DNA of 53,846 nt from the NCBI GenBank assembly GCA_022568135.1, contig JADFFQ010000018.1, positions 1-53,846 of the forward strand, read 5' to 3'. Below the pieces are notes generated by a model. The model was not told the origin of the DNA and did not search any database. It worked only from the letters and a program-made list of their open reading frames with translations. Positions 16,548-26,800 of this stretch are shown piece by piece (the stretch's first letter is position 1; each line of letters begins with the position of its first letter). The translations under genes were made by a program, and so were the position numbers. This DNA is from Planctomycetota bacterium (GTDB taxonomy: Bacteria > Planctomycetota > Phycisphaerae > Phycisphaerales > SM1A02).

Positions 16548-18122
16548 GTGGAGATCGCGAACGGTGTGTCCGCTCGTCGATCGTGGACAATGTCGCAACG
16601 AGACGATGAATTGACGAAGAAATCACGGGCCAAACGAGCGAGGTCGCGGACCCAGCCGGATGAGTTCAGACGGCACGATGATCGTGCACGCGGCAGCACG
16701 CCGGCACGCGGAGCACGCCGGCCGGCGAGCGTCATCGCGCTGTTGGGTGTCGCGGTCCTCGGTGTCGGAGGATATCTGGGGTGGCGGTGGCTGGCAGCGG
16801 CTCCAGAGGTTGTGATTCCAAGCGACGCGGATCAACTGCATCCGCAATTCTGGTCCTATGTGTCGCCATACATCCAAAGAGTACGCGAAGCGCCGCGCGA
16901 TGCTGACCAACATGCCACGCTGGGCCTGGTGTATGAGGCCAATGAACTCTGGCCGGAAGCGCAGGCATGCTTCCGGAACGCCGTCGAGCTGGACCCGTTG
17001 CAGCCGTTGGGGAGACTCCATTTGGCCATTGCGACGCAGAAGCTTGGCGACTCCCCAGGCGCGTTAGCTGTGCTGCGAGAGACGGTGCAGCAATTCCCGG
17101 GCTTTGCTTTTGCGCATCATCGCTTGGGCGACGCCCTATTGGAAACTGGCGCCATTGCGGAGGCGGAGTCAGCGTTTCGCCAAGTGATCGAGCACGCTCC
17201 GACCGCCCCGGAGGGCTACATGGGGCTGGCCGATGTGAAGCTGCGAGCACGTGACTTTGTGCGTGCCGCCGAATTGCTTGAAACGGCCCTCGAATTGAGG
17301 CCCGGCGATCGATCGGCCAGCTACCTGCTGGGACTTGCCTATGGAGGACTTGGCCGCCGCGCTGACGCCCAGCGCGAATTGAACCGAGGGGCAAACTCTG
17401 GAAAGAAGTACATGATCGATCCCTGGATGAGGGAGTTGCCGCCGCACGCGAAGGGCGTGCCGAGACAAATGCGCCGGGCGTTGGCGTTCATGAAGGCCGG
17501 TCGCCACGCCCAGGCCGCCCAGTTTTTCGAGGAGACGCTCCGGTGGCATCCTCGCAACGTGGACGTCATGAACAATCTCGCGATCGTGTATATGAGGCTC
17601 GAGCAACCCGAGAAGGCGCGTGATATGTTGCTCCGCGCCGAACGGACCAACTATGATCGATACGCCACGTACGTCAATCTCGCCTTATGCCACATCCAAC
17701 TCGGCCAAGTCCGCAAGGCATTGGAGTATGCCGATCGCGCTGTCACGTTGGCCCCGAAGGTTGCTCAGACCCACCGTATCAGAGCGCGTTGCCTTCTGAG
17801 GTTTCAGCGCAATGACGACGCTGTGGAGGCGCTGCGGATCGCAGCTCGTCTGGAGCCGAAGGATTCCGCTCTTCACATGCAGTTGGGGAACCTCTGCGCG
17901 CAGCTCAATCGCGATGCGGAAGCAAAGGAGCACTATCGAGACGCTACGATCCAGGCGCCGTCTCTATTACAGGCGCACCTGAGCCTGGGCGATGTGTGCC
18001 TGCGTCTCGGGGAATTGGACGAGGCGTCAGCAGCTTTGGCGGCAGCTCAGCGGCTCGCGCCCGACGATCCGCAGGTAACCTCGCTGGCCAATCGTCTGTC
18101 CGGCTTCGAGAATCGAAGATGA
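16548..18122 (+). CDS. membrane-anchored TPR protein, second copy of the module
   Basis: The 524-aa protein has a basic N-terminus, one membrane segment (about residues 62-81, VIALLGVAVLGVGGYLGWRW) and about ten TPR repeats (ATLGLVYEANELWPEAQACF, VMNNLAIVYMRLEQPEKAR, HMQLGNLCAQLNRDAEAKEH). The start is GTG at 16548 with AAGGAG five nt before it; an ATG at 16590 is possible. It is paralogous in layout to the protein at 5007-6449 and, like it, is followed at once (13 bp) by an FG-GAP/UnbV lipoprotein gene. A periplasm-facing assembly scaffold is a reasonable guess. Confidence 0.85.
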   Translation: MEIANGVSARRSWTMSQRDDELTKKSRAKRARSRTQPDEFRRHDDRARGSTPARGARRPASVIALLGVAVLGVGGYLGWRWLAAAPEVVIPSDADQLHPQFWSYVSPYIQRVREAPRDADQHATLGLVYEANELWPEAQACFRNAVELDPLQPLGRLHLAIATQKLGDSPGALAVLRETVQQFPGFAFAHHRLGDALLETGAIAEAESAFRQVIEHAPTAPEGYMGLADVKLRARDFVRAAELLETALELRPGDRSASYLLGLAYGGLGRRADAQRELNRGANSGKKYMIDPWMRELPPHAKGVPRQMRRALAFMKAGRHAQAAQFFEETLRWHPRNVDVMNNLAIVYMRLEQPEKARDMLLRAERTNYDRYATYVNLALCHIQLGQVRKALEYADRAVTLAPKVAQTHRIRARCLLRFQRNDDAVEALRIAARLEPKDSALHMQLGNLCAQLNRDAEAKEHYRDATIQAPSLLQAHLSLGDVCLRLGELDEASAALAAAQRLAPDDPQVTSLANRLSGFENRR

Positions 18123-18135
18123 GGTTGAGATCACT

Positions 18136-19878
18136 GTGAGCACCACCCAACCGCAATACCTTCGAGTCAGCACGACCTTCAAGCGCGCGACCTTCTGGAC
18201 CGTTGTTCTTCCGTTGGCAGCCACCGTTCTAATCGCCGGCTCGTTTACCGCGTGTCATCGGGCATCGCCTTCCGCCTCGACTGGAAACGGCGCCGATGAC
18301 CGGCCGTGGTTTGAGGATGTGACGGCGCGCTCAAATGTCGATTTCGAGCACACCTCCGGCCATGACGGCCGCTATTGGTTTCCGGAGATCTCTACCGGCG
18401 GGGTGGGGCTGTTTGACTACGACGGCGACGGATACCTGGACCTGTATTTCGTGCAGGGCGGGAGCCTGGGTCCCTCCCCAACCGCGGCGCCGGGCAACAA
18501 GCTCTATCGAAACCGAGGCGACTGGACGTTCGAGGATGTGACGGAAATCGCAGGCGTTGGTGATGCCGGCTACGGCATGGGATGCACGGCCGGCGATTAC
18601 GATGACGACGGAGACCTCGACCTGTACGTCACCAACGTTGGGCCCAACGTCCTGTATCGCAACAACGGTGACGGAACATTCACCGATGTCACCGCCCAAG
18701 CCGGGGTCGGTGACGATGGGTGGGGATCGAGTTGCACGTTCGTTGATTATGACCGGGACGGATATGTTGACCTATTCGTGGCAAATTACATTAACTGGTC
18801 TCGGGGCCAGGAGCTGGAATGCTACTCACGGGTCGGGAGGCGCGATTACTGCTCGCCGAAGAACTACAACGCGTCCGCTCGCGATACGATGTACCGCAAT
18901 CTGGGCGACGGCACGTTTGAGGACGCCACTGTGTCATCCCACTTGAGTCAGGCGTTCGGCAACGGCTTTGGCATCGCCTGCGCGGATTACAATGGGGATG
19001 GCCATCTCGACTTCTATGTCGCCAACGACGGGACCGCAAATCAGCTGTGGATGAGTGACGGCAGCGGGGGATTCACCGAGGAGGCACTCATCTCCGGTTG
19101 CGCGCTGAACCATTATGGCTGGGCGGAGGCGGGCATGGGAGTCGCGGCCGTGGACGTCGAGAACGACGGTGATCTTGATCTGTTCATGTCCCACCTGCAC
19201 GAGGAAACCAACACCTTCTACCTCAATCGAAACGGGAAGTTTGAAGACGCCACCGCGATCATGGGGCTGGCGGCGCCGAGCCTGGGGTTCACCGGATTCG
19301 GGTTGGGGTTCGCCGATTTCGATCACGACGGATCGGTGGACCTGTATGTCGCCAACGGCCGCGTCAAGTTCGCCGACCGGCAGTACGACCCGGATGACCC
19401 GTATGCTGAGCCGAATCTGCTGTTTCGGGGTAGCGAGACCGGGCAGTTTCAAGAAGTCATGCCGCGCGGCGGCACCTCAACTCTCTTGGCCGCGACAAGC
19501 AGGGCTGCGGCATTTGGCGACCTGGACAACGATGGCGACATCGACATCGTGGTCGCGAACAAGGATGGCCGGCCGCACCTGCTGAGCAACATCATCGATT
19601 CACCGAACAACTGGATCATGTTTCGCGTGCTCAATCGACACGGCGGCGATGCCGTCGGCGCCACGGTCCGCATCGATGTCGCTGATCGGATTCAATGGCG
19701 CATCGTGCAACGCACCTATAGCTATTGTGCCAGCAACGACCCGCGCATTCATTACGGACTTGGCCCAGCCCAACAGGTCGATGCGGTGACGGTCCGGTGG
19801 CCGGGCGGCCGGGAAGAGTCGTTCGGATCGTTCGCGGCGGGGCAGATATATGAGCTGCGCGAGCGTACAACACAGTGA
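18136..19878 (+). CDS. CRTAC1-like FG-GAP/UnbV lipoprotein, second copy
   Basis: The 580-aa protein has a GTG start, a long N-terminus leading to the lipobox-like FTAC at about residue 40, and FG-GAP repeats with Ca loops (DYDGDGYLDLY, DYDDDGDLDLY, DYDRDGYVDLF, DFDHDGSVDLY). The C-terminal UnbV/ASPIC domain (GATVRIDVADRIQWR, YSYCASNDPRIHYGLG, VRWPGG) is intact. Long blocks match the 6468-8180 protein closely (PRGGTSTLLAATSRAAAFGD against PRGGTRDLLAATSRAAAFGD). It forms an operon with the TPR gene before it. It converges on a broken DUF1573 gene that it may once have truncated. Confidence 0.88.
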   Translation: MSTTQPQYLRVSTTFKRATFWTVVLPLAATVLIAGSFTACHRASPSASTGNGADDRPWFEDVTARSNVDFEHTSGHDGRYWFPEISTGGVGLFDYDGDGYLDLYFVQGGSLGPSPTAAPGNKLYRNRGDWTFEDVTEIAGVGDAGYGMGCTAGDYDDDGDLDLYVTNVGPNVLYRNNGDGTFTDVTAQAGVGDDGWGSSCTFVDYDRDGYVDLFVANYINWSRGQELECYSRVGRRDYCSPKNYNASARDTMYRNLGDGTFEDATVSSHLSQAFGNGFGIACADYNGDGHLDFYVANDGTANQLWMSDGSGGFTEEALISGCALNHYGWAEAGMGVAAVDVENDGDLDLFMSHLHEETNTFYLNRNGKFEDATAIMGLAAPSLGFTGFGLGFADFDHDGSVDLYVANGRVKFADRQYDPDDPYAEPNLLFRGSETGQFQEVMPRGGTSTLLAATSRAAAFGDLDNDGDIDIVVANKDGRPHLLSNIIDSPNNWIMFRVLNRHGGDAVGATVRIDVADRIQWRIVQRTYSYCASNDPRIHYGLGPAQQVDAVTVRWPGGREESFGSFAAGQIYELRERTTQ

Positions 19879-19879
19879 T

Positions 19880-20724
19880 GCCCACCGCCCAGCCGACAGA
19901 GAAACACCCGACGGGGCCTGTCTGGGCGGTTCGTCCAGTTCCGGGTCGAAGCCGATGAACCTCGGCGGCTTGCGATCCGTAGCCAGAATCTTGAACGGGC
20001 GCCCGTCCAGCGATTCGATCACCACCTGGCCGCTCCAATCACCTCGCGCCAGGTTGAGACCAAACGGCGTTGCCTTCACGGCCAAAGCGACCTCGCCGCG
20101 GACTTGAATCACCGGGCTCTGGTCGTAGCCTTCGAAGTGCAAAGTAATGCTTGTATTCATTGGGCCGGGTGCCGATCTGCCCGCAAGCTGCGCTTCCATC
20201 GGGACAAACGCGCCCGGCGGTATGACCACACCCGTCACATCGCTGAAGGTCGTACACTTGCAGCTCGATGTCGCCCGAAGAATCTTCACCGGCTTGTCGC
20301 CCACGTTGCGAATCTCAACGGTCTTGCGAACCACCTCCTATGGGTCTAACTAGCCGAAGTCAACCTCCTGCGGATCGATTTCGATCGGCAGAGTATTCGT
20401 CGGCGCCGGGCGAGTCGTGTTGTCGCCGATGTCAGGTCTCGCGGCCTCCAATTCGGTACGCAGAACTGGCTGACCAACCCTCACCGATGCCGGTGCGCTT
20501 ACCCTGACCGTGGGCTTCGATCCGGGCTCGGTAGTCGATGTCGTCACGACCGGCGAATCACCGGCATCGGCGTCGGCCGCGGTCGCGCCCTGCTCAGCAG
20601 GCCCTCCGCAACCGCCTGCCCCGATGACCACAAATCCGAATACGACTACCCCAACGACCGCCGCTGGCCGCCCTAGCCGGCGCGGTCCCAACCCGCGGTC
20701 ATATCCTCTGAGCATCACAGCCAT
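19880..20724 (-). pseudogene. DUF1573-type lipoprotein gene with two in-frame amber codons
   Basis: The reading frame starts well: GAGGAGGT just before the ATG at 20724 and a lipoprotein signal (FGFVVIGAGGC). It reaches the family's conserved entry, IEIDPQEVDFG, and then hits TAG (20350-20352), reads Leu-Asp-Pro, hits a second TAG (20338-20340), and continues in the same frame as EVVRKTVEIRNVGDKPVKIL with the CxC-type core SSCKCTT of DUF1573. Resemblance fades near DEPPRQAPSG, about 30 bp before the convergent FG-GAP/UnbV gene; further in-frame codons are only antisense of that gene. Two nonsense changes plus a lost 3' end argue for a recent pseudogene. TAG is the normal stop of other genes here, so stop reassignment is unlikely. 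Confidence 0.75.
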
Positions 20725-21080
20725 GACGACCTCCTCATTGACTGACTATACACCATCAGCAGCGCGAACCCAGAGGACTGGTCGGCGGCAGCATCTGAAT
20801 CCTGATCGGCTGCCCACGCCGCGCTGTGGTGCCGTCGCCGTGCTCGACAATCGACCGATTGCCCCGGCAAGCAAAATGCCCCCGACAAGAAAAACGACTC
20901 CCGACCCCGATCCCCGACCCCTATTCCCCCCCATGCTCAAACACCATCAGGGTTCGGCCCTCACGGCGCACACCTCTCACACCCGTAGGCGTGAGATGGG
21001 ACTCTTGGCCATCACCCACAACATCATGATCGTCCTGCCAGAAGAGCTTTTCTACAGGGCACTCCCGTCCCATTCTCTTG
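20725..21080. other. intergenic gap with low-complexity tract
   Basis: I see no credible gene. The gap holds a C-rich heptamer-like tract at 20895-20932, and the small minus-strand frame reading through it (64 codons, one hydrophobic stretch) is probably an accident of that tract. The strong ribosome site of the broken DUF1573 gene lies at its left edge. Confidence 0.5.
20895..20932 (+). repeat. C-rich heptamer-like tract
   Basis: Units CGACTCC, CGACCCC, GATCCCC, GACCCCT and ATTCCCC follow one another, then more C. The layout resembles the tract before scpA (CTAACCC/CTGACTC units). It is degenerate, so membership in the heptamer family is likely but not certain. Confidence 0.55.
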
Positions 21081-22583
21081 TTACGCCCTCTTCAAGGTGA
21101 AGATCCTCACGTCGGCCGCCCGGGGCACAACTACCTTGATGAAGTGAGTTGAGTGTCGCTTCAGCCATCGGAGATCTGGTGGGGATCCCCGATGGAGTGC
21201 TACGAGACCCCTCTTGAGGGTGGACTCTCTCGAGAAGTAGGCGATGCGATCTCCGGGATCGGCTGCTGTAACCGTGAAATGAAGCTCTTTTCTTGAGCCT
21301 GCCTTGATCTGATCGTAGAAACCGCCTTTTCGCATGAGGTCAAAACGGTCGACGAAGAAGCAGCGGTTCGCTTTCGTACCTCTGTGAACATGCGTATCTT
21401 CAAGCACTTCATCATGGAAGAACACTCCTTCTTTGGGCAAGGTGGTCCTGAGGCTATACCAATGCTTCTTCCGCTTTGGCATGAAGCTCAGGAAGTAATC
21501 CGGAATCTCTTCTCCGAACTCGTCCTCGACTCGAACGAAGATCTGGAAATACTCATGGAAGTATTCTCGGGGAGTTTTTCGCTTCTTGAAAGTCGCATCC
21601 CGGCTCTTCTGTGCCTCGTCGGAAGCCCCTGCATGCTTTCGTGTTTCGAGGCTCACTGCCCGCCAATCCTTCACGACTTTCGTGTATTGCTCCGGGGTGT
21701 TTGTCTTGAGAGCCTGGAGAAGGAGCTTCCCAAGCTGTTTCTGAATGGCGTCGACCTTTGAAAGTCCAGAGTCGTTAGGACGCACAATGTTTCCGTGGGT
21801 CCGATCTGGGAGGACCGCGAGCGGAAAGAGATTCCCATCTCCCCCACGCTTCTTCCAGGGTGTTACCTGGGGACGGAGCAGGTGCCCCGTATCACCGCTA
21901 AAGTCAACCGTCATGCCGTATGAGTTAAGATTGGCCGCCGCCACACGCACCGTTCCGTCCGAACCGTCCTCGTTGGTGATTTTGGCCATGAGCTCAGTGT
22001 AGGGATGGGTTCCGACGATAACGAACGGTCGCACCCGGTCAGGACGGTAGTAAACGGGTGCTCGCGCCGCCATCTTCCCCTCTGGTACGAAGAGATCGGA
22101 TTGCGCTAGGTTCCATAGGAAGGGCGAGCTCAGCTCCAATGCAAATAGCATTTCCTCCCCCGTCTCGAAGCCTGTCTTCCACCCCTTGAAGATACGACCG
22201 AGCATCGAGCGGCCCTTATGGGCGAGTTTGGACCCGAAGTTAGCTGGGGCCAGCATGACCAAATTGCGGACTGGGCAGGCCCGTTCGCCGTAGTGCATGG
22301 AGATCCAGCGCCGGGCCACGAGGCCGCCCGTGCTGTGCACAATAAGATCGAAGGATCTGTCAAGCCGGTCGCGCGCCCCTGCGGGCCTGGCCATCTTTTC
22401 ACGTACGACTTCCTCCATCCGTTTGGCGACGTCGTCGATCTTGACGTCGTCACGAAGGGAGACATAGTCACCCAGTAAGAGAGGAACTGTACGGTAGCCG
22501 TTTTGCTTCAGGAACGTTGCCAGTGGCTTGAAAGATCCGGAGCTATCGCTCCAGCCGTGGAGGATCGCTACTTGTCGTGGCAT
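21081..22583 (-). CDS. alpha/beta hydrolase (lipase/esterase-like), 500 aa
   Basis: The first 260 residues look like an alpha/beta-hydrolase: an HGW oxyanion motif at residues 9-11, the nucleophile in VHSTGGLVAR (Ser84), a block ANFGSKLAHKG, and an SDGTVRVAAANLN block typical of lipase-like proteins. The remaining 240 residues are unusual, rich in charged and aromatic residues, and unknown to me. The open frame begins with GTG at 22589, but GGAAAGG is better spaced for the ATG at 22583. Base composition looks lower in GC than flanking genes and no neighbour is related, so it may have been acquired. No signal peptide is seen. Confidence 0.72.
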   Translation of the reverse strand: MPRQVAILHGWSDSSGSFKPLATFLKQNGYRTVPLLLGDYVSLRDDVKIDDVAKRMEEVVREKMARPAGARDRLDRSFDLIVHSTGGLVARRWISMHYGERACPVRNLVMLAPANFGSKLAHKGRSMLGRIFKGWKTGFETGEEMLFALELSSPFLWNLAQSDLFVPEGKMAARAPVYYRPDRVRPFVIVGTHPYTELMAKITNEDGSDGTVRVAAANLNSYGMTVDFSGDTGHLLRPQVTPWKKRGGDGNLFPLAVLPDRTHGNIVRPNDSGLSKVDAIQKQLGKLLLQALKTNTPEQYTKVVKDWRAVSLETRKHAGASDEAQKSRDATFKKRKTPREYFHEYFQIFVRVEDEFGEEIPDYFLSFMPKRKKHWYSLRTTLPKEGVFFHDEVLEDTHVHRGTKANRCFFVDRFDLMRKGGFYDQIKAGSRKELHFTVTAADPGDRIAYFSRESTLKRGLVALHRGSPPDLRWLKRHSTHFIKVVVPRAADVRIFTLKRA

Positions 22584-23225
22584 GATCACCTTTCCGATAG
22601 AGAGGAACCGAAATCAACCCTCTCGCCGTCAGTACTATCAGCACTCTCACCGACAAAACTTGCCTGGATAAATGACCAAAAGCCACCCAGATTACTCGAA
22701 CCTCTGACCTTAGCCGACATTTCCCATATGTCCCTCGCCTGACTCCACCGCCGAGCGTTCCGAGCACGAGTGTAACAGGCCCCCCCCGGGAAACCCAAGT
22801 TCCAGTTGCTTGCTTCTGACCGGAATTGAGGGTGACCCGCCGCGGCGGGCACCAAGATGGCGGCCTGGTGGCCCTGTCGGGCCGCTTGGGCAGGAGTGGG
22901 GGGCAGATTCAGATCGCAGACCGGTCGTCGTTGGTTGGGTTGGTGGGTGGTTCGCTCTCAACCGAGGCGGTGGCGCTGCGACGTGGGGCCCGGCGATGCG
23001 TTTACGCTACATCGACAACGCGGAATCGCAGGGAAAAATTCGCCGAATGGGTCGATTGTGCCGGGCGGGAGAGAGAAGACCGCGACCACTCCCGATGGAA
23101 TCGGGACGGCTTTATGGGCCGGCCGCGGTTGCGCACCAGCTCATCGTGGACGGTTGGGGCAGTTGTCTCACGCGGGCGATTCGTGTTCAATACACTCCTG
23201 TCTCGAATCCGGAGGTCGGCTGGAC
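22584..23225. other. intergenic gap before nuoC
   Basis: No convincing gene is seen; overlapping plus-strand frames through it disagree and resemble nothing. It carries the second copy of the 39-bp element (23080-23118) and a ribosome site for nuoC (GGAGG at 23211-23215). The left half, next to the hydrolase, has lower GC, as the hydrolase does. Confidence 0.5.
23080..23118 (+). repeat. 39-bp dispersed element, copy 2
   Basis: Identical over 39 bp to 147-185, including the TCCCGAT/ATCGGGA hairpin and the CGGCTTTATGGG that follows. Here it lies in the leader of nuoC. Confidence 0.75.
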
Positions 23226-23780
23226 ATGGCCAAAGCGAATCTCGATCATCCAACGATGGCCTTGGTCAAGGCCGCCTTTGCGGACATCAAGTTCAAAGCG
23301 ACGGAGTTTCGCGGCCAGACCACGCTCATTGTTCCCGCTGAGCGTCTGCACACGGTCATGCGTTACTTGCGCGACGATCCCGAATGCGACTACAACTTCC
23401 TCAGCGATGTCGTGGGGATTGATTATCTGGGATACCCGGCCAAGACGCTGGGGCGGTTTGCGGTCGTGTATCTGCTGATCAACTATGAACACGGGCGACG
23501 GCTGGCGGTGAAGGTGTTCCTTGATCCGAGCGTGGATACCTCGGGTATCGAGCCGGACCCGGCGCTTGAGGTGGATTCGGTGACCGACATCTGGCCGGGG
23601 GCGGAATGGCCGGAGCGCGAGGTGTATGACATGTTCGGCATCCGCTTCCGTAACCACCCGGATCTGCGTCGGATCCTGATGTGGAAGGACTATCCGGCCC
23701 ATCCGCTGCGGAAGGATTATCCCCTGCGAGGCCGAGGCGAGCGCGAGACGTATCGCGTGCTCGATCGTGACGCGAGCTAG
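23226..23780 (+). CDS. nuoC: NADH-quinone oxidoreductase subunit C
   Basis: NuoC is a hydrophilic-arm subunit of respiratory complex I. The 184-aa protein has the family's start (ITD-like fold with LIVPAERLHTVMRYLRDD), the DYLGYP strand, and the signature EREVYDMFGIRFRNHPDLRR followed by KDYPAHPLRKDYPLRG. The ATG at 23226 has GGAGG ten nt upstream; longer frames begin in unrelated sequence. It is a stand-alone gene, not fused to NuoD, and no other nuo gene is adjacent. nuoB is 15.6 kb downstream on the same strand. Confidence 0.95.
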   Translation: MAKANLDHPTMALVKAAFADIKFKATEFRGQTTLIVPAERLHTVMRYLRDDPECDYNFLSDVVGIDYLGYPAKTLGRFAVVYLLINYEHGRRLAVKVFLDPSVDTSGIEPDPALEVDSVTDIWPGAEWPEREVYDMFGIRFRNHPDLRRILMWKDYPAHPLRKDYPLRGRGERETYRVLDRDAS

Positions 23781-23809
23781 GTGAGGCTGTTCGCGGTGTG
23801 GTCTATCGT

Positions 23810-26800
23810 CTAATCGCTGTCGGCGCCCGCCACCTGCACAGCCGTGAGGGTGTCCTTGTGGATGTCCCAAATCGCGCGTTGGAGCCGCCAGGGCATCGCT
23901 GTGCCGCGTGTGTGGATTGTGACAAGTTGCCCGGGCCTCGCGATCAATTCAGCGACGCCGGTCGCAACGTCATACTCGAACACGCCGCAATCGACATCGC
24001 GGGTCGGCGTTCGCAAGAACACGTCTCCTTCGGCCCGCAATCGTTGCACCTCGGCTGGGCCGCCAAGGTCCAACTCGGTATCGAGGTGCGAGGCGCTCGG
24101 CCGGTCGATCGTCACTTCAAGTCTCTCACAGGTGAGCGTCGCTGTTTTGCCGTCGGAACTCAGGTGGCGCATTTCCACTTGTTCGATCATCTCTACGTGG
24201 TAGAGGCTGCCAACGGCACGGCTCATGTGCAGTTGCTGCTTGAAGCGGAAGGATGTCGTGCCCTTTCTTCCGAAGGGTGTGGAGTCCTCGGCGTCATCAA
24301 CTCCGCGAAGATCGCGGATCAGCAGCTCACCGGCGCCCGGGATGAGGGCTTCGCCGGTTTGATCGTCGTATTCAATGTGCTGCCCGGCGACATAGAACAC
24401 CCTCGGCAGGTCGCTGTGATCTTCGTTGATCCAACTACGGTTCTCAAACTTGGCGTCTCCGCGGGCGATGAGTCTGCTGATCGTGCGCTGGCGGTCACCT
24501 GCTGAATCAATGCCGGCCGACCGAGCGTCGCCCCGGCCCCGGTTCGAGCCGGGTCGATCATCGGCTGAGCGCCGGGCGACCTGTGTCATGGTGAATTGAA
24601 GAGTGAGAGCCTCGGCTTCGATCGTGTTGACCTGTAGCGGGCCGGACTTGGACATCGCCTGCACGTTGCCGCGGAAATCGATCGCACCCGCGCCGTCGTC
24701 GAAGGTGTTGTCGTAGTCCATCGAAGTGTCCCAGGTGGTCCGGACCTGGGCGTCTTCGTGAGGGTGGGGCCGCTGGATTCGGCCGTCGCCGGGCTCCTCG
24801 ATGGGGCTGGCGAAGAACTGTGCCTGGCCCGGCCCGTCCCAATGTGCGGTTTCGGTTTGTCTGCGAAGGATGACCCGAGTGCCCCGATCGAGCAACATCT
24901 TGTCATACACAACCATGACGTTCGACCCTGTGAGTTCGGCTGTCTCGGTCACTGCGTCGGCAATCAGGTTGTCCGCAAAGGCGCGCCCGCCGCCGGCCAC
25001 GACGATCTGCACGTTTCCATTGGCGATGAGGCTCTCGACCTGGACGTTCCCCCCGTTCGGTTCACGATGCCCGGACTCATCTGCAGGTTGGTTCGGGGTC
25101 GGCTGGCGCTGGTGAAACGTGACGAACAGGCGGTCGGTCCAGATGGTCTGATCCGGATCGGACGCCTCGACATCGCCGATCGCCAGCATCGTGGTGGGAA
25201 TCGTCTTGCCTTGGTCGTCGGTCTTGAGGTCAATATTCAGCTCATCGCAGGCAATCGAACCTTCCTCGCTATCTACCCTGACGTTGCCGGCGAAGGTGGC
25301 TTGGCGAAGATTGCCGGGGCCGTCGATCTGGGTCAATGAAAGCCGATCACTGCTGGCTTCGAATTGCGAAGCATGGATGGAAAGCGGAAACGACGATGAC
25401 CCGATCAGTTCCGCCCTTTTCTTCAGCGAGGAGTAGACCAGGTGATCGCAATACGCTTCGGCTTCCGTGTCGGCGTCCACCAGATGAACCGGCCGGCCGG
25501 TGACTTCCAGCCGGGCATCCCGGGCGGAATCCAGGCGATCGCTCGGATCGGTGACGGGTATGATGGTCAGGCCGCCGGAACAGGTGATGTAAATATCGTC
25601 ATCGCGCGGCGGCGGGGCAACGGTGCCGCCTGCGTGGTGAGCAGAGTCCGGCTGCGGCTCATAGGACGCCAAGGTCAAAGCGATCAAGGAGTCGGCCAGC
25701 GGCATCCCCTGGGAAGGTCCATTCGAGTGCAAGGCAGCATTCCGTGGCCGGTGATGTGACGAGCGCGACGATGTCTGTGCCTTTGCAAGCCCTTCGCTTT
25801 GGAGCGTGAAAATGATTGCCAACGTCTCCCCGGTGATCGTTTGCCCGCGGCCTTCGTCGCCCTGTTGGATTCGCACATTGTCGTGAAGGGTGAGCCGATA
25901 GAACTGCGTGGTGTCGTCGGCCGGCGTCTGGGTGCGTGCGGGAATCTGCGTTACCGATGCCGCTGGAGCCTCCGCCTGGGCGCCAGCGCGATGATCGCCG
26001 CCCGCCACGCTCTCGCTCGAACCATCGGTTCGACTCGCGATCGCCTCGGCGTCTCGGGGCGTCTGCTCGATCGAGGCCAGGCGAATGTACTGCACCTGCT
26101 TGACCTTGGTGGTCACCTTGGCTTGCTCGCCTTGATCATTGATGAGCAGGGTGAGGCCGCGCCCGAGGAATTCTGCCGACGGCGTCTCGATGCGGAAGTT
26201 GCCGTCGCACCGAATCTCGCCGATGAAGTCGTCGAACCTGGCCTCGTCGGTGTACACCACGAGCGAGGGTTCATCCGCAAGGACGTTGACCGTTTGACCC
26301 GGCGGCGGCTCAAAGAGGCGAATCGTCACGTCGCCGGTGATGGTCCCTGATTCCAGCACCCGATGAGGCAGATAGGCCAGGGCGGAATCGCCCGAAAGGG
26401 TCAGCACGCGATTCTGCGAGAGATAGAACTCCGCGCGTGGCCGATCCATCTTCACCCATCCACTGGGCTTGCCGGGGGGATTTGGATCAAGCCGGTCGCA
26501 GCGGTATTGTTGAGCCAGGTTGCCCTCATCATCGGCCACTTGAATCCATCCCCCGGCTGCCAGCACCGGGGGCTGGCTGTCATCCCTTGGATCCAAGACC
26601 GGGCTCCGCTGGTCCTGGGCAGTGAGCCGCCCGGGAACCAGGTCGATCGCCTCGTTGAAGTCATCGGCGTCGCTTGGCTTGGGGCTGCCGGTGTCGATGT
26701 TGATCACCACCACCAGTAGCAGGCCGGCCAACAGCACCCCGCTTCCAATCAGCATGAGCCGTTTGCCGGACCCGCTTCGAACCGGGGGAGGGGATTGGGT

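Noticed and set aside
16385..16735. Minus-strand frame with a CGNC motif near its end
   Set aside because: Most of it is antisense to the TPR gene and the rest lies in the divergent leader; one chance Cys pair is not enough to call a zinc-ribbon gene.
19600..19878. Continuation of the DUF1573 frame under the FG-GAP/UnbV gene
   Set aside because: The residues are antisense of a well-supported gene and resemble nothing; the family match ends before this point.
20338..20352. TAG as a sense codon in this organism
   Set aside because: Strong genes in the window, such as the FG-GAP/UnbV gene ending at 8180 and kdsC, use TAG as their stop, so general reassignment does not fit.
20746..20940. Small minus-strand frame with one hydrophobic stretch
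   Set aside because: Its first part is translation of the C-rich repeat tract and there is no ribosome site or family resemblance.
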